A stretch of 20,030 nt of DNA from RUG626 sp051866775. Its GTDB lineage: Bacteria > Bacillota > Clostridia > Oscillospirales > Oscillospiraceae. Numbering within the stretch: the stretch's first letter is position 1; every line of letters begins with the position of its first letter. The DNA lies in assembly GCA_051866775.1 (NCBI GenBank), contig JBJDXR010000007.1, positions 1 to 20,030 on the forward strand, given 5' to 3'. Position numbers and translations under genes: made by a program. Shown one piece after another: positions 6,869 to 15,700 of the stretch. Below the pieces are notes generated by a model, which worked only from the letters and a program-made list of their open reading frames with translations, searched no databases and had not been told where the DNA came from.

Positions 6869-8392
6869 TCACAGCACCAGGAAGGTGCAGGTCCCTGGGG
6901 CCAGCTCCACCCTGCCTGCCGGCTGTTTTTCCGGGCAGAGCGGGGGAAGATCCCCGTCGCCGGAGAGCGTCAGCTCCCTGCCATTAAGCTGCATAACAGG
7001 GGAGCGGAGGGGGCTTCCGCTCAGGGTGTAGCGGTCAGCCGAAGCAGGGATTTCCACTGCGGTGGTGTCAGTCAGCGAATTGTTGATAAGCAGATACGCG
7101 GCGCCCTCTTTTCCATCCCGGCGGGAATGGCAGTATAGGTGGGCGCCCTCACTATCCGGATTGCCGCAGTCGTAAACGGTGGTTCCCATGAGGGTGTTCC
7201 AGAGCAGAACGGCAAAGTAGTTGGGGCGCGGCTCAAAGGTGCCGTGCTTAAGGAACCCGTAGTCGGAGGAGGCCAGCGTGTTGTGGAAGATCACACCGTC
7301 GGTGATGGTGCCGAAGCTGCCCAGCTCGTTAAGCGTGCGGAGCACATCCAGATAGGTGGAGGCCCAAGTGTCGCCGCCTCCGCCCGCGTCACCGGATTCC
7401 GTGACCCAGATCTGCCCTCCGGGAACATACTGGTCACGCAGCGGAGTGTGGCTGCGCGCGGTAGAGGGGGCGACAGCCAGATAGGAGTCGGTATGAGCCT
7501 TTTCGCTGGGCCAATGCCCCGCAGGTATGACGGAGGCCATGCGCTCGGAGATTCCGTTATAATAGTGGTAGCTGAACACATCCAGCTTTACCTTTGTACC
7601 TGCCATAAGCTCATGGGTGGTGCTCAGTTTGACCGTATTGGCTATGCTGGCAATGCCGGCGCCGATATTACCGGCCTCCGGGCTGAAGAGGGACGGATCC
7701 CCGGTGGTGCAGGGGCCTGCAAGTAGACAGTCCGGGTAATGTTCGCGTACCCAGCCGTTAAATATGTCCTGATCTCTTGCGTAATCCGCGGGGGTGTAGC
7801 CGGCCGGGGCGCCGGACATCACCATCATGTTGGGCTCGTTCATAAATTCGGTTGCGTCAATGGGGACACCGTACGCGTGACTGAAATCAAAGATCTTCTT
7901 CGTCTGGGTGAGGTCCAAAGGACCGCCATCCGGATGGTCACCGGCGCAGTTGCTGACAGAGATCAGCAGCTTTCCGTCCACCGCCTTAACAAAATCAAGG
8001 ACGCCGATCCACTGCTCTTTTGTAAGGACGCTCTGGTACCCATAGGGGGCCTTGCCTCCGGTCGTCCCGTCAAAATCATAATAGGTCTTGGTGGCCCATG
8101 AGCCGGAGACGCGGATCCAGGCAGGGCCGAGCTTCTTTGCAAATGTACGCAGGCGTGTGTTATACAGATCAATGGGCGGATAATACTGCATCAGGTCTGC
8201 CATGGCAGTGAAATCCTGAAGGTCCGTGATGGGCGGAAATTCTTCCGTCCCGGCGATCTGCTCCGGCGTATACTCCTTCCAGAAGGTGCCGCCTGTTATT
8301 TCCGTCATTTCCACGTTGTAGGACATGAGACGCCTGTCCACGGTGCGGATTTTCTTTAGTGAACATGGGTCCAGCCGAATTGCCTCTGTCAT
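6869..8392 (-). CDS. GH79-like glycoside hydrolase (heparanase/beta-glucuronidase type), no signal peptide
   Basis: A 507-residue TIM-barrel glycosidase resembling heparanases and beta-glucuronidases of family GH79. Visible landmarks: RVSGSWATKTYYDF (94-107), LTKEQWIGVLDFVK (123-136), EFMNEPN with the likely acid/base Glu186, FSYHYYNG (273-280, the conserved His-Tyr pair), and IWVTESGDAGGGG with the likely nucleophile Glu332, followed by the heparanase-like order LNELG ... FEPRPNYFAVLLWNTLMG (386-403). The last ~100 residues form a small beta domain. A retaining mechanism on a uronic-acid or related glycoside is expected from the family. There is no signal peptide or anchor, so it should act in the cytosol on imported oligosaccharides or glucuronides. 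Start: ATG 10 bases after GAAAGGA; an upstream ATG (about 8402) is out of frame. No clear promoter was found; the DUF389 gene follows. Confidence 0.85.
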   Translation of the reverse strand: MTEAIRLDPCSLKKIRTVDRRLMSYNVEMTEITGGTFWKEYTPEQIAGTEEFPPITDLQDFTAMADLMQYYPPIDLYNTRLRTFAKKLGPAWIRVSGSWATKTYYDFDGTTGGKAPYGYQSVLTKEQWIGVLDFVKAVDGKLLISVSNCAGDHPDGGPLDLTQTKKIFDFSHAYGVPIDATEFMNEPNMMVMSGAPAGYTPADYARDQDIFNGWVREHYPDCLLAGPCTTGDPSLFSPEAGNIGAGIASIANTVKLSTTHELMAGTKVKLDVFSYHYYNGISERMASVIPAGHWPSEKAHTDSYLAVAPSTARSHTPLRDQYVPGGQIWVTESGDAGGGGDTWASTYLDVLRTLNELGSFGTITDGVIFHNTLASSDYGFLKHGTFEPRPNYFAVLLWNTLMGTTVYDCGNPDSEGAHLYCHSRRDGKEGAAYLLINNSLTDTTAVEIPASADRYTLSGSPLRSPVMQLNGRELTLSGDGDLPPLCPEKQPAGRVELAPGTCTFLVL

Positions 8393-8500
8393 GGTGTTCC
8401 ATTCCTTTCACAAATATTAATGATAAATATATTGACCGCCAGCAGGCCTTTTGAGAGCTGTGGCGGCAAGAGCCCTGAAATTTTTCTGCCGCAAGGATTG

Positions 8501-8545
8501 AAAGCAAAAAACCCGAAACCACAACGGTTCCGGGTTTTTTGCTTT
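8501..8545 (-). terminator. terminator of the tRNA-Leu gene
   Basis: On minus, a 17-bp stem with one G-U pair (8526-8542 with 8504-8520), loop of 5, includes CCCGGAACC and GGTTTCGGG and a T6 run. It begins directly after the tRNA 3' end, so the tRNA is transcribed alone. The A/T runs on both sides may let it work both ways. Confidence 0.88.
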
Positions 8546-8547
8546 TC

Positions 8548-8632
8548 TGGTGCGAGAGATGAGACTTGAACTCACACGCCTTACGACACACGCCCCTCAA
8601 ACGTGCCTGTCTACCTATTCCAGCACTCTCGC
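8548..8632 (-). tRNA. tRNA-Leu (anticodon GAG)
   Basis: An 85-nucleotide class II tRNA. Acceptor GCGAGAG pairs with CTCTCGC, discriminator A, and CCA is encoded (8550-8548). D arm CTG/CAG; anticodon stem CACGT/GCGTG with loop TTGAGGG giving anticodon GAG; a long variable arm with GTC/GGC stem; T arm GTGAG-TTCAAGT-CTCAT. The long variable arm, anticodon and discriminator A identify leucine (codons CUC/CUU). It has its own promoter and terminator. Confidence 0.96.
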
Positions 8633-8645
8633 AAGAGCGAAACTA

Positions 8646-8673
8646 ATTATAGCAGAAAGATGGATTTTGTCAA
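8646..8673 (-). promoter_or_regulatory. promoter of tRNA-Leu
   Basis: On minus: TTGACA (8668-8673), 16-base spacer, TATAAT (8646-8651), with the tRNA 5' end 14 bases beyond the -10 box. Confidence 0.88.
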
Positions 8674-8714
8674 CAACTATTTTTGCGGTTTTTCAAAAAA
8701 TTTTTCAAAGGAGA

Positions 8715-8751
8715 GAAAAAAAGCTGCAAAACTAAAAAGTTTTGCAGCTTT
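8715..8751 (-). terminator. strong minus-strand terminator upstream of rpoB
   Basis: A perfect 14-bp stem (8720-8733 with 8738-8751, AAAGCTGCAAAACT and its complement), 4-base loop, followed on minus by T7. On plus it has no U-tract, so it points away from rpoB. It ends 4 bases before the rpoB -35 box. No gene on minus upstream of it explains it. Confidence 0.85.
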
Positions 8752-8755
8752 AAGC

Positions 8756-8784
8756 TTGACAAAAATATTGGCACTTGGTATAAT
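8756..8784 (+). promoter_or_regulatory. perfect sigma-A, extended -10 promoter of rpoBC
   Basis: TTGACA (8756-8761), 17-base spacer ending in TGG, TATAAT (8779-8784): consensus boxes plus the TGn extension. The predicted start is near 8791, giving a 165-nucleotide leader. Confidence 0.93.
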
Positions 8785-8836
8785 AAGCTGATTTTATGCC
8801 GTTAGAGGGCGCTTGTCCACAATTTATTACACCTTC

Positions 8837-8864
8837 AATATACCACATAACGGTGAAAAATCAA
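8837..8864 (-). promoter_or_regulatory. opposing promoter inside the rpoB leader
   Basis: On minus: TTGATT (8859-8864), 16-base spacer ending in TGG, TATATT (8837-8842), i.e. also an extended -10. It faces the rpoB promoter at about 50 bases and would drive the candidate antisense RNA. Confidence 0.45.
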
Positions 8865-8889
8865 TAGCATCTGGTTAAAAAATTGCAAC

Positions 8890-8920
8890 GCTGCCGGGCG
8901 TATCAAACACAAACGGCAGC
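8890..8920 (+). promoter_or_regulatory. hairpin in the rpoB leader
   Basis: A 7-bp stem GCTGCCG/CGGCAGC with a 17-base loop lies in the rpoB leader, ending about 22 bases before the ribosome site AAGGAG (8942-8947). It could influence translation or RNA stability; no known leader family is recognised. Confidence 0.45.
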
Positions 8921-8955
8921 ATGCGGAGACGATATTACGATAAGGAGTGAAGCTA

Positions 8956-11900
8956 GTGCCAAAGGACGTATGGTACGGCAAGACGCTTAGAAAGAGCTTT
9001 GCCAAATCAGAGGAGATCCAGGACATGCCGAACCTTCTGGAAATACAGAAGGACTCTTACAAGTGGTTTCTGGAGACCGGCCTGCGCGATGTCTTTAAAG
9101 ATGTTGCGGCCATCACCGACTACACTGGGAACCTTGAGCTGTCGTTCATCGACTACAAGATGGATGAGCCTCCGAAATACTCTGTTGAGGAGTGCAAGGC
9201 CCGCGACGTCACCTACGCCGCACCCATAAAGGTGAATGTCTGCCTGCGCAACAAGGAGACCGAGGAGATCAAGGAGCAGGAGATATTCATGGGCGATTTC
9301 CCGCTTATGACGGATGGAGGTACCTTCGTCATAAACGGCGCGGAGCGCGTCATTGTATCTCAGATAATCCGTTCACCGGGCGTATACTATGAAAAAACGA
9401 CGGACAAGACCAACACGCCTATTTTTGCCACCACAGTCATCCCTTACAGAGGAGCATGGCTGGAGTATGAGACCGATGCATCGGATATGTTCAATGTCCG
9501 CATAGACAAGAACCGCAAGCTGCCGATAACCTGCTTTTTGCGTGCTGCGGGCAAGCGCACGGAGGAGCCGTATACATGGCTTTCCATGTCGGGCGGTGAG
9601 GCAGGAGCCGTCACAAACGAGCAGCTTAAAATGGTGTTCGGCGAGGATGAGCGCATCGTCTCCACGATAGACAAGGATGCCTGTAAGACCCGTGAGGAGT
9701 CGCTCCTTGAGATTTACCGTAAGGTCCGTCCGGGAGATCCCCCCACGCTGGATTCTGCTGAGACGCTTATTTACAACCTGTTTTTTGATCCACGCCGCTA
9801 TGATATATCCACAGCCGGACGCTACAAATTTAATAAGAAGCTGGCCATATGGACACGTATCGCCGGTAAAAAGCTGATGCGTCCCATCGCGGACCCCCTC
9901 ACCGGTGAGATCGTTGCTGAGGCGGGAGAGGTGCTTACGCGTGCCAGAGCCGAGGAGCTTGACCGCTTAGGCGTTATCGAGGCTTATGTTCAGAGCGAGC
10001 ACGGCGAAAAGGAGATAAAGGTATTCTCCAACGGCATGGTCTGGCTTGACCGCTTTGTGGACTTTGATCCGCTTGAGGAGCTTGGACTTAAAGAGCGTGT
10101 CCGCTGGATAATCCTCAAGGGACTGCTTGAGCAGTACAGCGGGGATGAGCTTAAAGAGGCAATAAAGGAAAACATTGACCTGCTTGTTCCTAAGTTTATA
10201 ATCCCGGACGATATTTTTGCGTCCGTAAACTATCTTAACACCCTCGCCCACGGCGCGGGAGATCCGGATGACATCGACCATCTGGGGAACCGCAGGCTCA
10301 GAAGTGTCGGAGAGCTTCTGCAGAACCAGTTCCGCGTGGGCTTTTCGCGCATGGAAAGGGTTATCCGCGAGCGCATGACCCTTCAGGATATGGACGTGGT
10401 AACGCCCCAGAGCCTTATAAATATCCGTCCTGTGACCGCCGCTATAAAGGAGTTCTTCGGCTCCTCGCCGCTCTCACAGTTCATGGACCAGACAAACCCC
10501 CTTGCTGAGCTTACCCACAAGCGCCGTCTCTCGGCTCTCGGCCCCGGCGGACTTTCCCGTGAGCGCGCCTCCTTCGACGTCCGCGACGTACACTACAGCC
10601 ACTACGGCCGTATGTGCCCGGTGGAGACGCCTGAAGGCCCGAATATCGGACTTATCTCCTATCTTGCTTCCTATGCCAAGGTAAACGAGTATGGTTTCCT
10701 TGTGGCGCCCTATCAGAAGGTGGACAATGCCACCGGACGCGTCACCGATCAGGTGGATTACCTGACCGCCGATATGGAGGACCAGTTCTTCGTTGCGCAG
10801 GCGTCTGAGCCTAAGGACGAGAACGGCTGCCTCATCAATGACCGTATTATCTGCCGCCACCGCGATGAGATCATCGAGGTGGAGAAGCACCGTGTCGACT
10901 ACATTGATATCTCCCCGCGCATGATGGTCTCCGTGGCTACTGCCATGATACCATTCCTCTCCAACGACGATGCAAACCGCGCCCTGATGGGAGCGAACAT
11001 GCAGCGTCAGGCGGTGCCGCTGCTCACGACCCAGGCGCCTATTGTCGCCACCGGTATTGAGCACAAGTGCGCGGTCGACTCTGCGGTGGTTATCGCCGCG
11101 GAGGGTGACGGTGTTGTGACCTATGTTGACGCCGATTCCATAACCGTGAGATATGACACCGGTGAGATAAAGGATTATCACCTTATAAAATTCGCCCGTT
11201 CCAACCAAGGAACCTGCATAAACCAGCGCCCCGTCGTTTCTGCCGGTGAGCGCGTTGCCTATCAGACCGTTCTTGCCGACGGACCCGCCACGTCCAACGG
11301 CGAGATCGCTCTTGGAAAGAACATCCTTGTCGGCTTTATGACATGGGAAGGCTACAACTACGAGGACGCTATACTGCTTAATGAGCGCCTTGCTATGGAG
11401 GATGTGTTTACCTCCATCCATATTGAGGAGCATGAGATCGACGCCCGTGACACAAAGCTTGGTCCTGAGGAGATAACCCGCGATATCCCCGGTGTGGGCG
11501 AGGATTCTCTTAAATACCTTGACGAGCGCGGAATCATCTCCATCGGCGCGGAGGTCCACGCCGGAGATATACTTGTAGGTAAGGTCACGCCGAAGGGCGA
11601 GACTGATCTCACCGCGGAGGAGAGGCTCCTTCGTGCTATCTTCGGAGAGAAGGCCAGAGAGGTCCGTGACACCTCCCTTAAGGTGCCCCACGGCGAGAGC
11701 GGCATAGTCGTCGACGTAAAGGTATTTACCCGCGAAAACGGCGATGAGCTTAACCCCTCTGTCAACATGGTCGTACGCGTCTATATTGCCCAGAAGAGGA
11801 AAATATCCGTGGGCGATAAGATGGCCGGCCGTCACGGAAACAAGGGCGTTGTGTCCCGTATCCTTCCGAAAGAGGATATGCCTTACCTGCCGGACGGCAC

Positions 11901-12756
11901 ACCCCTTGATATAGTTCTGAACCCCCTCGGCGTTCCGTCACGAATGAATATCGGACAGGTGCTCGAGGTACACCTTGGCTACGCGGCGCAGGCACTGGGC
12001 TGGAAGGTCGCCACCCCGATCTTCAATGGCGCCAGCGAGCAGGAGATCCGCGAGCTTCTTGGTGAGGCCGGGCTTCGCACGGACGGCAAGAGCGTCCTCT
12101 ATGACGGCCGTACCGGAGAGCCTTTTGATAACCCCGTAACCGTCGGCTACGTATACTTCCTCAAGCTCCACCATCTGGTGGATGATAAGATACACGCCCG
12201 CAGTACCGGACCGTACTCCCTGGTCACGCAGCAGCCTCTGGGCGGAAAAGCCCAGTTCGGCGGACAGCGCTTTGGAGAGATGGAGGTCTGGGCGCTGGAG
12301 GCGTACGGAGCGGCATACACCCTTCAGGAGATCCTGACGGTGAAATCCGACGACGTCACCGGACGTGTCCGCACCTATGAGGCTATCGTAAAGGGCCACA
12401 ATATCCCCCAGCCGGGAGTTCCGGAATCCTTTAAGGTGCTTGTTAAGGAGCTGCAGTCACTGTGCCTGGACATCAAGGTCCTGGATAAGGACGGCAACGA
12501 GATCGAGCTTAAGGACGACGATGATGACGAATATGTCCACGGCTTCCGCGATGTGGAAAACGAGAGGTACTCCGCCGGTGACGATGAGATCGAAGCGGCC
12601 GGCTATGCCATCGAGGATGTTGAAGAGCCCGATGATGTTGACATCGACATCGAAGACGACAGTGACGAAGACGATGATGACGATGACTTTGGGCTTGTCG
12701 ATGAGTTTGGCGATGACGAGGAGCCTGTGGAAGTTTTTAGTGAGGAGGACGAATAA
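8956..12756 (+). CDS. rpoB: RNA polymerase beta subunit
   Basis: Beta subunit of RNA polymerase; with beta' forms the catalytic core. The 1266-residue product is colinear with Firmicutes RpoB. The rifampicin pocket around 500-530 reads LSQFMDQ ... THKRRLSALGPGG, with the drug-sensitive residues intact. The GDKMAGRHGNKG segment is at 953-964, and the C-terminal segment QQPLGGKAQFGGQRFGEMEVWALEAYGA region (about 1090-1120) anchors beta to beta'. After about residue 1184 comes a very acidic tail of 83 residues. Start: GTG at 8956, 8 bases after AAGGAG (8942-8947); a GTG at 8947 overlaps that site and is rejected. It overlaps rpoC by one base (TAATG). rplJ/rplL are not upstream; it has its own promoter. 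Confidence 0.99.
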   Translation: MPKDVWYGKTLRKSFAKSEEIQDMPNLLEIQKDSYKWFLETGLRDVFKDVAAITDYTGNLELSFIDYKMDEPPKYSVEECKARDVTYAAPIKVNVCLRNKETEEIKEQEIFMGDFPLMTDGGTFVINGAERVIVSQIIRSPGVYYEKTTDKTNTPIFATTVIPYRGAWLEYETDASDMFNVRIDKNRKLPITCFLRAAGKRTEEPYTWLSMSGGEAGAVTNEQLKMVFGEDERIVSTIDKDACKTREESLLEIYRKVRPGDPPTLDSAETLIYNLFFDPRRYDISTAGRYKFNKKLAIWTRIAGKKLMRPIADPLTGEIVAEAGEVLTRARAEELDRLGVIEAYVQSEHGEKEIKVFSNGMVWLDRFVDFDPLEELGLKERVRWIILKGLLEQYSGDELKEAIKENIDLLVPKFIIPDDIFASVNYLNTLAHGAGDPDDIDHLGNRRLRSVGELLQNQFRVGFSRMERVIRERMTLQDMDVVTPQSLINIRPVTAAIKEFFGSSPLSQFMDQTNPLAELTHKRRLSALGPGGLSRERASFDVRDVHYSHYGRMCPVETPEGPNIGLISYLASYAKVNEYGFLVAPYQKVDNATGRVTDQVDYLTADMEDQFFVAQASEPKDENGCLINDRIICRHRDEIIEVEKHRVDYIDISPRMMVSVATAMIPFLSNDDANRALMGANMQRQAVPLLTTQAPIVATGIEHKCAVDSAVVIAAEGDGVVTYVDADSITVRYDTGEIKDYHLIKFARSNQGTCINQRPVVSAGERVAYQTVLADGPATSNGEIALGKNILVGFMTWEGYNYEDAILLNERLAMEDVFTSIHIEEHEIDARDTKLGPEEITRDIPGVGEDSLKYLDERGIISIGAEVHAGDILVGKVTPKGETDLTAEERLLRAIFGEKAREVRDTSLKVPHGESGIVVDVKVFTRENGDELNPSVNMVVRVYIAQKRKISVGDKMAGRHGNKGVVSRILPKEDMPYLPDGTPLDIVLNPLGVPSRMNIGQVLEVHLGYAAQALGWKVATPIFNGASEQEIRELLGEAGLRTDGKSVLYDGRTGEPFDNPVTVGYVYFLKLHHLVDDKIHARSTGPYSLVTQQPLGGKAQFGGQRFGEMEVWALEAYGAAYTLQEILTVKSDDVTGRVRTYEAIVKGHNIPQPGVPESFKVLVKELQSLCLDIKVLDKDGNEIELKDDDDDEYVHGFRDVENERYSAGDDEIEAAGYAIEDVEEPDDVDIDIEDDSDEDDDDDDFGLVDEFGDDEEPVEVFSEEDE

Positions 12757-15700
12757 TGAGCTACGCACCGTTTGAAGCCATTAAAATTGGAATCGCTTCT
12801 CCGGAAATGATACGCGAGTGGTCATACGGCGAGGTCAAAAAGCCTGAGACCATCAATTACCGCACACTGAAGCCTGAGAGGGACGGACTCTTCTGCGAGA
12901 GGATATTCGGACCGACAAAGGACTGGGAGTGCCACTGCGGTAAATATAAGAAGATTCGGTACAAGGGCAAGATATGCGACCGCTGCGGCGTTGAGGTAAC
13001 CCGAAGCAAGGTCCGCCGTGAGCGAATGGGACACATAGAGCTTGCCGCCCCTGTTTCCCACATCTGGTATTTTAAGGGCATCCCCTCCCGCATGGGACTG
13101 ATGCTTGACCTGACTCCAAGGATCCTTGAAAAGGTGCTGTACTTTGCGGCTTATATTGTAACCGACCCGGGAGACACGCCCCTTATGAAGAACCAGCTCC
13201 TCTCAGAGAAGGAATACCGGGATATGCGGGAGAAGTACGAGGATGACTTCAAGGCCGGAATGGGCGCTGAGGCCATAAAGGAGCTTCTCCACCAGATAGA
13301 CTGCGAGTCCCTGTCGGCTGAGCTGAGGGAGGAACTTAAAACTGCCTCGGGACAGAAGAAGGCAAAGCTTGTAAAGCGGCTTGAGGTTGTTGAGTCCTTC
13401 TTAAAATCAGGCAACAAGCCCGAGTGGATGATAATAGACGTGCTGCCGGTCATCCCGCCGGAGATCCGCCCGATGGTACAGCTTGATGGCGGACGTTTTG
13501 CCACCTCTGACCTTAACGACCTGTACCGCCGCGTCATAAACCGCAACAACCGCCTTAAAAGGCTTATTGAGCTTAACGCTCCTGATATAATAGTCCGCAA
13601 TGAGAAGCGCATGCTCCAGGAGGCCGTAGACGCCCTTATGGATAACGGCCGCAGGGGAAGAGCCGTAACGGGAGCAAACTCCCGTGCCCTCAAGTCCCTT
13701 TCCGATATGCTCAAAGGTAAGCAAGGCCGCTTCCGTCAGAACCTGCTGGGCAAGCGTGTCGACTACTCCGGCCGTTCTGTTATAGTCGTCGGCCCGGACC
13801 TGAAGCTCTATCAGTGCGGCGTGCCTAAAGAGATGGCAATTGAGCTGTTCCGCCCCTTCGTTATGAAAAAGCTTGTGGAGGACGGAGTCGCAAATAACAT
13901 CAAATCTGCTAAGAAAATGGTGGACAAGGGGCGCACGGAGGTGTGGGACGCCCTTGAAGTGGTGATAAAGGAGCATCCGGTGCTTCTAAACCGCGCGCCT
14001 ACTCTCCACAGACTGGGAATCCAGGCGTTTGAGCCTATTCTTGTTGAGGGCAGGGCTCTAAGGCTCCACCCGCTGGTATGTACGGCATACAACGCCGACT
14101 TTGACGGCGACCAGATGGCTATCCACGTTCCGCTCTCTGCTGAGGCTCAGGCTGAGGCGCGCATCCTCATGCTCTCTGCCCACAACCTGCTGCACCCGCG
14201 TGACGGACGTCCTGTCACCGTTCCTACTCAGGATATGATACTCGGTTCCTATTATCTGACTTTTATAAGGGAAGAAAAGGGCACCGGCAAGGCGTTCATA
14301 TCTCCGGATGAGGCAATAATGGCCTATCAGAGCGGAGATGTGGGCATGCACTCTCCCATCAAGGTCCGTGTCACCCGAGAGGTGAACGGCGTTATGAAAA
14401 CCGGCATAATAGATACCACAGTCGGCCGCATCATATTTAATAACCCGATCCCGCAGGATCTGGGCTTTGTGGACCGTTCCGATCCGGCTCATGAGCTTGA
14501 TATGGAGATAGGCTTTAAGGTGGGCAAGAAGGAGCTTGGAAAGATAATCGACCGCTGCATCGAGAAGCACGGCTTTGAGATCTCGGTAGAGATGCTGGAT
14601 AATGTAAAGGCTCAGGGCTATAAATATTCCACCATAAGCGGAATGACCATATCCGTTGCCGATATGACGGTTCCTGAGGAGAAAAAATCGCTCATAGCCG
14701 GAACCGAAAAGAAGGTAATCGAGATAGAGAATATGTTCAAGCGCGGCTTCATCACGGATGATGAGCGCTACCGTCTCGTCGTCTCCGAGTGGGAGCAGAC
14801 CACGAAGGACGTAACGGACGCTCTTCAGAATTCTCTTGACGAGTTTAACCCGATATATATGATGGCCGATTCCGGAGCGCGTGGCTCCATGGCACAGATC
14901 CGTCAGCTCGCGGGAATGCGCGGACTTATCGCGAACACCGCCGGTAAGACCATCGAGATACCGATCAAGGCAAACTACCGTGAGGGACTTACAGTCCTTG
15001 AGTACTTCATCTCCAGCCGAGGCGCCCGTAAGGGTCTTGCCGATACGGCTCTTCGTACCGCGGACTCCGGATACCTTACCCGCCGAATGGTTGACGTATC
15101 TCAGGATGTCATAATCCGTGAGCATGACTGCGGCACCCATGATGGCATATGGGCAGCTGAAAAGACCGAGAACGGTCAGGTAACCCAGAGCTTTGCCGAG
15201 TCGATACACGGACGCTACCCAGCGGAGGATGTTGTGGACGAGACCACCGGCGAGGTGCTCTTTACCCGCGACCATATGTTTATCCACTCTGACGCAGCGG
15301 TGCTTGAGGCACACGGCATGAAGCGCGTCCGGGTCCGCAGTGTCCTTACCTGCGAGGCCAAGAGCGGCGTCTGTGCAAGATGCTATGGACTCAACCTTGC
15401 GACCGGCGAGACGGTAAACGCGGGAGAGGCTGTCGGCGTCATTGCCGCACAGTCCATCGGTGAGCCGGGCACCCAGCTTACGATGCGTACGTTCCACACC
15501 GGAGGCGTTGCCGGAGGCGAGCACGGCGTTGAGATCACTCAGGGTCTTCCCCGAGTTGAGGAGCTGTTTGAGGCGCGCAAGCCCAAGAAGATGGCCACCC
15601 TCGCTGAGATATCCGGTAAGGTATCCATGGAGGAGACGCACAAGGGCGCCATTGTCGCCATAACAATCACAAATCCCGAGGATGGCGAGGTCAAGACCTA

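Larger units (their letters stand above)
8713..8830 (-). ncRNA. candidate small RNA antisense to the rpoB promoter and leader start
   Basis: A minus-strand promoter (8837-8864) predicts a start near 8830, and a strong terminator lies at 8715-8751, so a transcript of roughly 115-120 nucleotides would be made. It would be complementary to the first ~40 nucleotides of the rpoB leader and would run through the rpoB promoter region. No convincing small gene lies inside it. It matches no RNA family I recognise. The evidence is only promoter plus terminator geometry. Confidence 0.42.

Noticed and set aside
8548..8632. tRNA-Leu as an attachment site for an inserted island carrying GH79 and DUF389
   Set aside because: I saw no direct repeat of the tRNA 3' end, no integrase and no other mobility gene in the window.
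10474..11835. 453-codon frame on minus opposite rpoB
   Set aside because: Lies entirely within conserved rpoB sequence; no family features.
14058..15641. 527-codon frame on minus opposite rpoC
   Set aside because: Shadow of the rpoC codon bias; no recognisable motif.
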